From Saccharothrix espanaensis DSM 44229 (GTDB lineage Bacteria; Actinomycetota; Actinomycetes; Mycobacteriales; Pseudonocardiaceae), in contig NC_019673.1 in assembly GCF_000328705.1 (NCBI RefSeq), forward strand, positions 5,518,001-5,582,000: DNA of 64,000 nucleotides, read 5' to 3'. Position numbers and translations under genes: made by a program. Below, in pieces: positions 33,806 through 41,627 of the stretch (positions are counted from its first letter, which is position 1; every line of letters begins with the position of its first letter). The notes beneath the pieces are model-generated. The model ran no database searches. It saw only the letters and a program-made list of their open reading frames with translations, and had not been told where the DNA came from.

Positions 33806-34309
33806 TCACCGACCCGGTTTCGGGTGCGGGGCCTGGTCGATCTGCTCGCGGAGGATGTCGCCGTGCCCGGCGTGCCGGGCGAACTCCTCGATCATGGCGA
33901 GCAGGGTCCACCGCATGCTGACCGTTCCCTCGGCGGGGAAGTCCTTGGTGTCATCGAGGTCGAAGCGCGCGGCGATCTCCCGTGACCGTCGGCTCGCGCG
34001 CTCGAACTCGGCGATGACGTCGGCCACGGACTCGTCGTCGGCCACCGCGAACGTGCCCTCGTCCCGCTTCGAGTACCCGTCGCACTCGGCTTCGTCCAGG
34101 CCCGCCCAGAACCGCTGGAACCAGATCCGTTCAGCGGCGGCCGCGTGCTTGACCAAGGAGATCGGCGTCGTCAGCGACACGACGAGCCGCCGGCGGGCGT
34201 CGGCTTCGGAGAGACCGCGCACGGTCTCGACCAGCGCTTCCCGGTTGCGATCGAGCACGTTCTCGATGACCGCTCGCTCGGTGCCGTCAGTGATCCTGTT
34301 GGTGGACAA
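33806..34309 (-). CDS. DinB-like / DUF664 protein
   Basis: A 167-residue cytoplasmic four-helix protein. The family signs are TPISLVKHAAAAERIWFQRF (DinB-type metal His region) and the late EFARHAGHGDILREQID, matching DUF664 (mycothiol-dependent DinB-like) proteins. The start appears to be TTG at 34309 with GGAG 9 nt upstream, unusual but the only good one. Such proteins are commonly linked to thiol-dependent detoxification; no partner gene is adjacent. Confidence 0.82.
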   Translation of the reverse strand: MSTNRITDGTERAVIENVLDRNREALVETVRGLSEADARRRLVVSLTTPISLVKHAAAAERIWFQRFWAGLDEAECDGYSKRDEGTFAVADDESVADVIAEFERASRRSREIAARFDLDDTKDFPAEGTVSMRWTLLAMIEEFARHAGHGDILREQIDQAPHPKPGR

Positions 34310-34602
34310 GGACTTTCACTCCGTTCGTGGGCGCGCCCAAGAGGCCCGTGCCACCTCACGCCCCTGTCAGGGCGGTCGGCGACCGGGCCGCGTTCGACGC
34401 GGTGGTTCGAGGACAGGACTATGCGTCCAGAGGGTGGAACGAATGGCGAACGTCAGGCGTTCGCGGTGCTCACCGCTGCGGTGCGCGGGAGCGTGCCGAC
34501 CCGGGCAGATCTCCCGTGAAGGTGCCGACGCCGCTTACCCTACCGCGTCTCCGGGAGCCGTGCGGTCGGCGGACCGGAAACCGACCGACCCGAGGTCGTC
34601 GG
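34310..34602. other. Intergenic region, nothing recognised
   Basis: 293 bp between two co-directional minus-strand genes. No gene, terminator or regulatory motif stood out. Confidence 0.3.
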
Positions 34603-36069
34603 CTACGCCTGACCCGAGCGGTCGAGCGGGGGCGAGTCGCGTTCCAGGTCGGTGCTCAGGGCCTGGTAGACCGCCGGGCGGTGGCGGCGCAGCCACCAGG
34701 CCACCGCGAGGCCCGCCGCCGCCACGACCGGCAGCAGCCAGGGCAGCAGGGTGATGACCGGGTTGTCCGAGCCCGCCAACGTGGGGAAGTTCGCGATCGC
34801 CAGCGCCACGATGACGGCCAGGCCGAGCGCGCCCAGGCCGGGTGCGAGCGCCGTCCGGGCGAACCGGCGGTCGCCGACCCGGCGGAAGTGGACCACGATC
34901 GCCACCGCCGCGAGGAACTGGAGCACGAGGATGCCGAGCGTGCCCAGCCCGGTCATGCTCGCGGTCAGCGCGGTCACCGGGTCGAGGCCGGCCAGCCGGA
35001 AGGCCAGCGCGACCAGCGAGGCGAACAGCAGCTGCGCGACGGCGGCCCGGCGCGGCACGCCGGTGCCCGGGTGGGTGCGGCCCAGGCCGCGCGGCAGCAC
35101 GCCCACCCGGCCCAGCGCGTACAGGTAGCGGGTGGCCGAGTTGTGCAGCGCCAGCAGCGCGGCGAACAGGCTGACGACCAGCAGCACGGTCATCACCTTG
35201 GTCAACGCCTCGCCCAGGTGCTCCCGCGACACGGAGAAGACCAGGTCGCCGGTCGACAGGTGCGCGAGGGCGACGTCCTGCGCCTGCGCGACGCCGATCG
35301 CGCTGACCACGGCCCACGTGGTGAACGCGGCGAAGACGCCGATGAACCCGATCGCGAGGTAGGTCGCCCGGGGGATCGTCCGGTGCGGGTCCTTCGCCTC
35401 CTCGCCGAACAGCGCCGTCGCCTCGAACCCGATGAACGCGTTCGCGGCGAACAGCAGCGCCAGTCCGCCCGCGCCCTGCGCCACCACCGAGGGGTCGAAC
35501 ACCGACAGCGAGAAGCCGTGCCGGAACAGCACGCTGAAGTCCAGCACCAGGAGGATCGACACCTCCAGGACCAGGCAGACCGCGAGCACCTTGGCGCTGA
35601 CGCCGATACCGCGCCGGCCGAGCAGGAACACCAGCACCACCGACAGCGCGCTCCACACGATCCAGTCGAGGTCGGGCCCGAACACCTCCGCGATCCCGGT
35701 GGAGGTGAAGAACCCGCTCGTGCCGATCGCGCCGGCGACGAAGCAGTTGTAGCCCAGCATCGCGATGAACCCGGCGACCAGCCCGAAGGTCTTGCCCAAC
35801 CCGCGCACGACGAACGCGTAGAACCCGCCGGCGCTGGTGAGACCCTTCGACATCTGCGCGTAGCCCACCGCGAACAGCAACAGCACGACCGTCGCCGCGA
35901 TGAACGCCACGACCATCCCGCCGCCGTTGCCGAGCGCGATGCCGAGGGCGGCGATCACGACCATCCCGGTCAGCGGCGCGACGGCGGCCAGCACCAGGAA
36001 GACGATGCCGGGCACGCCGAGCACGTTGCGGGCCAGCGCCGTGTCGTCCCGGGACTCGCTGCGACTCAT
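34603..36069 (-). CDS. APC-superfamily amino acid permease
   Basis: A 488-residue membrane transporter with about twelve helices. The first helix reads VPGIVFLVLAAVAPLTGMVV, including the APC substrate-binding loop. GGFYAFVVRGLGKTFGL and FIGFEATALFGEEAKDPHRTIPRA (split into conserved blocks) mark the YAT/EAT-like region. ATG at 36069 gives MSRSESRDD as the cytoplasmic start. It lies upstream of vanY on the same strand but is separated by 138 bp, so it may or may not belong to the resistance cluster. Substrate not determinable. Confidence 0.85.
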   Translation of the reverse strand: MSRSESRDDTALARNVLGVPGIVFLVLAAVAPLTGMVVIAALGIALGNGGGMVVAFIAATVVLLLFAVGYAQMSKGLTSAGGFYAFVVRGLGKTFGLVAGFIAMLGYNCFVAGAIGTSGFFTSTGIAEVFGPDLDWIVWSALSVVLVFLLGRRGIGVSAKVLAVCLVLEVSILLVLDFSVLFRHGFSLSVFDPSVVAQGAGGLALLFAANAFIGFEATALFGEEAKDPHRTIPRATYLAIGFIGVFAAFTTWAVVSAIGVAQAQDVALAHLSTGDLVFSVSREHLGEALTKVMTVLLVVSLFAALLALHNSATRYLYALGRVGVLPRGLGRTHPGTGVPRRAAVAQLLFASLVALAFRLAGLDPVTALTASMTGLGTLGILVLQFLAAVAIVVHFRRVGDRRFARTALAPGLGALGLAVIVALAIANFPTLAGSDNPVITLLPWLLPVVAAAGLAVAWWLRRHRPAVYQALSTDLERDSPPLDRSGQA

Positions 36070-36207
36070 GGCTGGCGAGTATCCAACCGCCCACCGGAGC
36101 CCGACTTGCCGCAGCGCGCACACGTCTTGCTTCTACGCGACCCGAACACGACACCACGGCGTCACCGACCGGACGCGTTGGTCAAGCGCGACGAGGGTCC
36201 CCGGTCG

Positions 36208-36726
36208 TCACCGCATCCTCGGGTCGTGCGACGGATCGTCGTACATGGGTGGGCAGCCGCCGTCGACGGCTTCGGGGCGCAGTTCGTAGTGCCAGGGTTC
36301 GTTGCGGTAGATCTGGCACAGGCCGTACCCGGCGCCGTGCTCGGACAGCCAGGCCGCGGCGGCAGGCGGCCCGATGTCGACCGCGTCCCCCGCCACGTGG
36401 GCGGACTTGTCCGGCGTGGCCACCCACCGGGCGGCCTCCTCTTCCGAGCCGCATCTCGACACCACCTCGTGGCGCAGTCGTTCCTGGTACTCGGGCGAAC
36501 GCCAGCCGCCGTTGACGACGATCTCCACGCCGTCCGCCGCGGCGGCGGTCGCGGCCCGGCGCAAGGCACCGAGCAGGCCGGGATCGAGGTTGGCCACGGC
36601 CGGGACGTCGTCGGCGAAGACCGACACGGGGTCCGGCACGTAGCCGTGCGCTGCGCCGAGGGCGCGCCGAGTGGCCGACGACCGGGCGCGGCGTGCCGCT
36701 GTGCGTACTTGTTCGCTGTGTGCCAT
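36208..36726 (-). CDS. vanY: VanY-type D,D-carboxypeptidase (LAS family)
   Basis: A 172-residue zinc peptidase that would remove the terminal D-Ala of peptidoglycan precursors. Zinc ligands follow the LAS pattern SAHVAGDAVD (His110, Asp117) and PWHYEL (His146, with the catalytic Glu148). No signal peptide or membrane anchor is present, unlike classical VanY, so it may act inside the cell like VanXY-type enzymes. The promoter and first 13-20 codons resemble those of vanH, so both are probably controlled by VanR. It is divergent from vanR. Confidence 0.85.
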   Translation of the reverse strand: MAHSEQVRTAARRARSSATRRALGAAHGYVPDPVSVFADDVPAVANLDPGLLGALRRAATAAAADGVEIVVNGGWRSPEYQERLRHEVVSRCGSEEEAARWVATPDKSAHVAGDAVDIGPPAAAAWLSEHGAGYGLCQIYRNEPWHYELRPEAVDGGCPPMYDDPSHDPRMR

Positions 36727-36813
36727 GCCCCCAGTCAAGGCAGCACGCCGTTGTTGGCACGTATGTGGTTTTCGATATGCGCACGAAATACCCGAGGCCG
36801 TAACGTCGGGAGT
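36727..36813. promoter_or_regulatory. Divergent vanY/vanR promoter, copy 1 of a duplicated segment
   Basis: Ungapped comparison of 36724-36780 with 41297-41353 gives 46 identical bases of 57, including TTTTCGATA/TTTCCGATA and CAGTCAAG. The same segment lies upstream of vanH, so it very likely holds the VanR-responsive site. The vanR start has GGGAG upstream. Confidence 0.62.
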
Positions 36814-37509
36814 ATGCGTGTGTTGATAGTCGAGGACGAACCGTACCTGGCCGAGGCCATTCGCGATGGCCTGCGCCTGGAGGCGATCGCGGCGGACATC
36901 GCCGGTGACGGCGACACCGCCCAGGAGCTGTTGAGCGTCAACAGCTACGACATCGCCGTCCTCGATCGCGACATTCCCGGGCCGACCGGCGACGAGATCG
37001 CCCGGCGGATCGTCGCCTCCGGCAGCGGCATGCCGATCCTCATGCTCACCGCGGCCGACCGCCTCGACGACAAGGCGTCCGGGTTCGAGCTCGGTGCCGA
37101 CGACTACCTCACCAAGCCGTTCGAACTGCTGGAGCTGGTGCTGCGGCTCCGGGCGCTCGACCGCCGGCGGGCCCACAACAGGCCGCCCGTGCGGGAGATC
37201 GCGGGCCTGCGGTTGGACCCGTTCCGCCGCGAGGTCTACCGCGACGGCCGCTACGTCGCGTTGACCAGGAAGCAGTTCGCGGTGCTCGAAGTGCTCGTCA
37301 CGGCCGAAGGCGGTGTGGTCAGCGCCGAAGAACTCCTGGAACGGGCGTGGGACGAGAACGCCGACCCGTTCACCAACGCCGTGCGGATCACCGTCTCGGC
37401 ACTGCGCAAACGGCTCGGTGAGCCCGGGATCATCGCCACCGTGGCCGGCGTCGGCTACCGCATCGAGACCGGACCGGGCACCGGGCGGGAGGGCGGCGAC
37501 CGTGGATAG
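36814..37509 (+). CDS. vanR: VanR-type OmpR-family response regulator
   Basis: A 231-residue DNA-binding response regulator. The receiver domain has VEDEP, the phospho-acceptor Asp51 (AVLDRDIPG), the conserved Thr in MLTAADR and Lys101 (YLTKPFE). The C-terminal winged helix (about residues 130-225) carries ALTRKQFAVLEVLVTAEGG and NAVRITVSALRKRLGE. ATG at 36814. It overlaps vanS by 8 bp. With VanS it should activate vanHAX and vanY from the two homologous promoter segments. Confidence 0.93.
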   Translation: MRVLIVEDEPYLAEAIRDGLRLEAIAADIAGDGDTAQELLSVNSYDIAVLDRDIPGPTGDEIARRIVASGSGMPILMLTAADRLDDKASGFELGADDYLTKPFELLELVLRLRALDRRRAHNRPPVREIAGLRLDPFRREVYRDGRYVALTRKQFAVLEVLVTAEGGVVSAEELLERAWDENADPFTNAVRITVSALRKRLGEPGIIATVAGVGYRIETGPGTGREGGDRG

Positions 37510-38593
37510 GCAACCCGGTATGAGCGTCCGCCTCAAACTCACCCTCAGCTACGCGGGGTTCATCCTGCTGGCCGGCGTCCTGCTGCTCGCGGTCGTGTGG
37601 GTGTTCCTGCTGCGGTACGTGCCCGAGGTGCTGTCCCTGCCGATGGTGGACGTGCCCGCCCGCTCGGAGCTGGAGCGCGCCTTCGTCCCGAAGGCCACCA
37701 CGGCGCTGGTGTTCCTGCTGGCGCTCGGCCTGTCCGGGGGGTGGTTCCTGGCCGGCAGCATGCTCGCGCCGCTGACCCGGATCACCAACGCCACCCGCCT
37801 GGCCGCGAACGGCTCGCTGTCCCACCGGATCCACTTGGAAGGCGCGCAGGACGAGTTCCGCGAACTCGCCGACGCCTTCGACACCATGCTCGCGCGGCTC
37901 GAAGCGCACGACGCCGAGCAGCGGCGGTTCGCGGCCAACGCCTCCCACGAGCTGCGCACCCCGCTGGCGATCACCCAGACGCTGCTCGACGTGGCCCGCA
38001 ACGACCTGACCCGCGACACCGGCGAACTGGTCGAACGCCTGCACTTCGTCAACACCCGGGCGATCGACCTCACCGAGGCGCTGCTCCTGCTCAGCCGGGC
38101 CAACCAGCGGTCGTTCCACCGAGAGCCCGTCGACCTGTCCCTGGCGGCGGAAGAGGCCGCCGAAACGCTCCTCCCCCTCGCCGAGAAGCGCGGCCTCACG
38201 ATCGAGACCTCCGGCGACATCGCCACCACCCTCGGTTCGCACGCGCTCCTGCTCCAGCTGACCACGAACCTCGTGCACAACGCGATCGTCCACAACCTGC
38301 CGCAGCACGGCACCGTGTGGGTCACCACCAGCGTCCAGCCCGACACCGTGGTGCTCACGGTCGAGAACACGGGCGAAAGGCTGACCTCCCAACTGGTCTC
38401 CACGCTCGTCGAGCCGTTTCAGCGTGGCACGCAACGCGTCCGCACCGACCACGCGGGTGCCGGCCTCGGCTTGGCGATCGTCAAGAGCATCACCGAGGCG
38501 CACGACGGAACCCTCACCCTCACGCCCAGGGCCGACGGAGGGCTCCGCGTCACCGTGCAACTTCCCGCCGCGCCACCGCACACCGACCCCTGA
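37502..38593 (+). CDS. vanS: VanS-type sensor histidine kinase
   Basis: A 363-residue membrane kinase. Two helices (about residues 16-38 and 64-88) flank a short extracellular loop of about 25 residues (PEVLSLPMVDVPARSELE). Then come a HAMP-type region, the phospho-acceptor His149 in FAANASHELRTPLAITQT, and the ATPase domain with LTTNLVHNAIVHN, the G1 region and GAGLGLAIVKSITEAH. GTG at 37502 is chosen because GGGAGG lies 9 nt upstream; ATG at 37520 is an alternative. The short sensor loop is like other actinomycete VanS proteins that detect glycopeptides directly or through lipid II. Confidence 0.92.
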   Translation: MDRQPGMSVRLKLTLSYAGFILLAGVLLLAVVWVFLLRYVPEVLSLPMVDVPARSELERAFVPKATTALVFLLALGLSGGWFLAGSMLAPLTRITNATRLAANGSLSHRIHLEGAQDEFRELADAFDTMLARLEAHDAEQRRFAANASHELRTPLAITQTLLDVARNDLTRDTGELVERLHFVNTRAIDLTEALLLLSRANQRSFHREPVDLSLAAEEAAETLLPLAEKRGLTIETSGDIATTLGSHALLLQLTTNLVHNAIVHNLPQHGTVWVTTSVQPDTVVLTVENTGERLTSQLVSTLVEPFQRGTQRVRTDHAGAGLGLAIVKSITEAHDGTLTLTPRADGGLRVTVQLPAAPPHTDP

Positions 38594-38610
38594 CCATCGG
38601 GAAGCGGTCC

Positions 38611-39234
38611 TCATGAGACGAACGACTGCTCGACGGGGAAGTCGAAGTAGCTGTCCGGGAACGGCTCGTCGGTCAGGGTGTAGTGCCACCACTCGACTTC
38701 GTACGGGCGGAACCCGCAGGTCTCCATGATGGCGCGGAGCCGCCGCCGGTTCTCGGCTTCGACCTGCCCGACCCCGCTCGCCCCGTGGTGCGAGACGGGG
38801 TCCATCAGGTCGTGGTCACCGCCCATCGCGGCGAGTTCACCGGTGGCCAGGTGGTAGAGCGTCAGGTCGACCGTGCTGCCCCGGCTGTGGCCCGACCTGG
38901 CGGCCACGTACCCCTTCTCGACCATCTCCGCCCGGTCGATGTTCGGGTAGTGCCGTGATTTCGTCCGGCCGTCCTCGGGCTGTGCCGACCACCGCAGGAA
39001 GCAGTCCACCGCGCGTTGCGGGCGGTAGCCGTCCCACAGCAGCAGACCGAAGCCCCAGGACGCGGCCTTCTCCTGCGCGCACTCCAGCGCCGCGCACAGC
39101 GCCCTCGTGCCGACGATGCGGTTGGCCGCGTACCCGTCCACCGGTTTGCCGGTGAAGTTGTCCCAGGTGGCGTACTTGGCGTCCCAGCGTATTCCGGGCA
39201 CCAGCTCGTCCACGAAGACGAACTCGTCGTTCAC
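38611..39234 (-). CDS. vanX: VanX D-Ala-D-Ala dipeptidase
   Basis: A 207-residue cytoplasmic zinc dipeptidase that destroys D-Ala-D-Ala so that D-Ala-D-Lac ends prevail. His116 and Asp123 (SGHSRGSTVDLTL), Glu181 and His184 (VEWWHYT) fall at the VanX reference numbers, and WDGYRP holds the conserved Arg region. GTG overlaps the ligase stop (GTGA). It is the last gene of vanHAX and converges on vanS with only 17 bp between. Confidence 0.95.
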   Translation of the reverse strand: MNDEFVFVDELVPGIRWDAKYATWDNFTGKPVDGYAANRIVGTRALCAALECAQEKAASWGFGLLLWDGYRPQRAVDCFLRWSAQPEDGRTKSRHYPNIDRAEMVEKGYVAARSGHSRGSTVDLTLYHLATGELAAMGGDHDLMDPVSHHGASGVGQVEAENRRRLRAIMETCGFRPYEVEWWHYTLTDEPFPDSYFDFPVEQSFVS

Positions 39235-40262
39235 CGGACGTTCCCGGCCACCGCCAGCGACACGAGCCGGTCGAGCACGTCCGCCGGCGACAGCCCGGCG
39301 GCGGCCATCATGCGCGGGTAGCGGCTGTACGACGTGAGGCCGGGCAAGGTGTTGACCTCGTTGAGGATCACCTCGCCGTCGTCGGTCAGGAACAGGTCGA
39401 CGCGCGCCAGCCCCCGGCACCCCAGAGCGCGGTAGACGGCCTTGCCGGTCTCCTGGACCAGCGCGCGCGACTCCGCCGGGATGTCGGCGGGAACGGTGAT
39501 GGTCGAGTTCTCCGACCCGCCCTCCGGGTTCTCCTCCTGGTGGATCCGGAAGATCCCGTGGGACAGCGTGATCTGGTCGGGTTCGCCGATGACCAGGTCC
39601 ACGTCGTCGCCCAGGATCGCGCAGCCGATCTCGGCGGCGACGATCCCCTCTTCGACCAACACCTTCGAGTCGTACCGCCGCGCGGTCTCCACGGCGCTGC
39701 GCAGTTCCTCGGGGCGGGAGACCTTGGTGACGCCGAACGACGACCCCGACCGGGCCGGCTTCACGAAGACCGGGTAGGTCAGCCCGCCGGGCTCGACGTC
39801 CTCGCCCGCCGGGACGACCAGGAAGTCCGGCGTGGGGATCCCCGCGGCCCGGACGACGGTGTAGGCGAGCGCCTTGTCCATGCACAGGGCGGAGCTCTGG
39901 ACGTCGCAGCCGACGTAGGGGATGCCGGAGAACTCCAACAGGCCCTGCACGGCCCCGTCCTCGCCGAACCTGCCGTGCAGCACGGGCAGCACGACGTCCA
40001 GCCCGACCTCCTCGTACTTGCCGTCCTCCAGGACGAGCAGGCCGTGCACGCCGCTGTCCGTGGAGAGCACGACCGGACGGCGCCCGCCGCCCTCCCCGTC
40101 GACGTCCGGGCCGTCGCAGAGCCACCAGGAGCCGTTCTCCGCGATCCCGATCCAGTACGGCTCGTACTTCTCCGGGTCGAGGCTCTTCGCGACCTCCTGG
40201 GCGGACTTCACGGACACGGGATGTTCTTCGGAAGTACCCCCGAAGATGATTCCGATCTTCAT
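39231..40262 (-). CDS. vanA: D-alanine--D-lactate ligase (VanA type)
   Basis: A 343-residue ATP-grasp ligase making D-Ala-D-Lac for vancomycin-resistant peptidoglycan. It matches the VanA branch: SEEHPVSVKSAQEVA, YVGCDVQSSALCMDK, FVKPARSGSSFGVTKV, GCRGLARVDLFL and LNEVNTLPGLTSYSRYPRM. The omega-loop region carries GIFRIHQEENPEGGSEN, like VanA and unlike housekeeping Ddl, with the extra His expected for lactate use. ATG overlaps the vanH stop (ATGA). Confidence 0.95.
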   Translation of the reverse strand: MKIGIIFGGTSEEHPVSVKSAQEVAKSLDPEKYEPYWIGIAENGSWWLCDGPDVDGEGGGRRPVVLSTDSGVHGLLVLEDGKYEEVGLDVVLPVLHGRFGEDGAVQGLLEFSGIPYVGCDVQSSALCMDKALAYTVVRAAGIPTPDFLVVPAGEDVEPGGLTYPVFVKPARSGSSFGVTKVSRPEELRSAVETARRYDSKVLVEEGIVAAEIGCAILGDDVDLVIGEPDQITLSHGIFRIHQEENPEGGSENSTITVPADIPAESRALVQETGKAVYRALGCRGLARVDLFLTDDGEVILNEVNTLPGLTSYSRYPRMMAAAGLSPADVLDRLVSLAVAGNVR

Positions 40263-41299
40263 ACCCAGTGTCGCCTTTCGCTGTCGAAGTTCAAGCAGTT
40301 GATGAGGCTGTTCTGCACGGTGTCCCGCAGCGCGTGGTCCGTGTAGTAGGCGGTGTGCGGACTGATCAGGACGTTCGGCAGGCGTTGCAGCCGCACCAGC
40401 GCCTCGCTGACGTCCCGGTTGCGGCAGTCGGCGTAGAAGATCCCTTCCTCCCCTTCGAGCACGTCCAGCGCCGCACCGCCCAATCGGCCGGTCTCCAACG
40501 CCGCGAGGAGGGCATCGGTGTCGAGAAGTGGGCCGCGCCCGGTGTTGACGATGAACGCACCGTCCTTCAACTGCGCGATGCGCGGCCCGTTCACCAGGTG
40601 GTGCGTCTCCGCGTTGAGCGGGGCGTGCAGCGTGACGATGTCGCTCGACCGCAGCAGTTCGTCGAGCGAGACGTGGTCGACGCCGATACCGGGACGTTTG
40701 TCGTAGGCCAGCACGCGACAGCCGAACCCGCGCAGCCTGGCCACGACCGCCGTGCCGATCCGGCCCGTACCGATGACCCCGACGGTCAGGTCGCGCAGTT
40801 CCCTCCCCCGCACGTCCCCCAGCCGGTAGTCGTGGGCATCGGTGCTGCGGAGGAGGGATTTCGCGTTGCGCACGACCATCAACATCAGCATCAGCGTGAA
40901 GTCGGCGACGCTGTCGGGCGAGTAGGAGACGTTCTCGACCACCAGGCCGAGGCTTTCCGCGTACTCGACGTCGATGTGGTTGTACCCGATGCTCCTCGTG
41001 GACACGTACCGCACACCGGCCCGGCTGAGCGCGAGAAGAGCGGCGTTCTCGATCCGGACCTTGTGGCCGACGCTGACGCACCGGTTGCCCGACGCCAGTT
41101 CGACGTTGGTCTCGGACACCGCCGCCTCGGTGATGGTCAGCGCGACGCCGAAGCGCGACGCCGTCTCCCGGAAGGCAACGGCCTCGTCCGCGTCGCACCC
41201 GTAGATCGTCACGCCCAGCACCGGGGCGACGGAGGGCCGCCGGACCATCGGCGATCGGGAGCGGCGAGCCGCGGTTCGCGCCGGTTCGCTGTTGGACAT
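40259..41299 (-). CDS. vanH: VanH D-lactate dehydrogenase
   Basis: A 346-residue cytoplasmic 2-hydroxyacid dehydrogenase reducing pyruvate to D-lactate for the VanA ligase. The NAD motif is VGVIGTGRIGTAVVARL. Catalytic Arg (STRSIGYNHIDVEY), Glu (VLEGEEGIF) and His (SPHTAYYTDHA) are present. The N-terminal extension MSNSEPARTAARRSRS resembles that of VanY. With the start at 41299 the GGAGG lies only 1 nt before the ATG, which is odd; a later start at residue 18 (MVRRPS) cannot be excluded. Confidence 0.93.
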   Translation of the reverse strand: MSNSEPARTAARRSRSPMVRRPSVAPVLGVTIYGCDADEAVAFRETASRFGVALTITEAAVSETNVELASGNRCVSVGHKVRIENAALLALSRAGVRYVSTRSIGYNHIDVEYAESLGLVVENVSYSPDSVADFTLMLMLMVVRNAKSLLRSTDAHDYRLGDVRGRELRDLTVGVIGTGRIGTAVVARLRGFGCRVLAYDKRPGIGVDHVSLDELLRSSDIVTLHAPLNAETHHLVNGPRIAQLKDGAFIVNTGRGPLLDTDALLAALETGRLGGAALDVLEGEEGIFYADCRNRDVSEALVRLQRLPNVLISPHTAYYTDHALRDTVQNSLINCLNFDSERRHWV

Positions 41300-41355
41300 G
41301 CCTCCAGTCAAGCCACCACGACGTTGTCAGCGCGTATGCGGTTTCCGATACACCG
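41300..41355 (-). promoter_or_regulatory. vanHAX promoter, copy 2 of the duplicated van segment
   Basis: The homologue of the segment before vanY (46 of 57 bases identical, no gaps). It includes the GATA-side TTTCCGATA block and the CAGTCAAG block next to the start codon. Probably the VanR target. Confidence 0.62.
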
Positions 41356-41627
41356 ACGATAAGCTACCCACTGGTAGGGCCGCCGTTCGCCGAGTTGGCC
41401 ACCCGATCGCCGGGAACGCGCCGGCGGCCGGCGCACCGGTTTCGTAATACCGGACGTGATGCGCAGATTATTTCGGCGCGCAGTTCTGCCGGTCCGGTGA
41501 ACGGTACCCGCCGATGTGAAATTCCGACTGCCGTTTTATTCGAACCTGAACCATTCGGCTCTGCTGCGCCCTTCCGCTTCGCCGGCAGCATCGGAGGTAC
41601 ATCCCGCAGTTCAAGAATCGAGGGGCG
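41356..41627. other. Intergenic/promoter region of the secreted phospholipase-chitinase gene
   Basis: About 270 bp, comparatively AT-rich toward 41460-41540 (for example TTTCGTAATACC and GATTATTTCG), suitable for plus-strand promoters. No gene was recognised. Confidence 0.35.

Noticed and set aside
34327..37509. 1060-codon plus-strand frame that ends in vanR
   Set aside because: Only the last 231 codons are a real response regulator; the upstream part is the shadow of the permease and vanY on the other strand.
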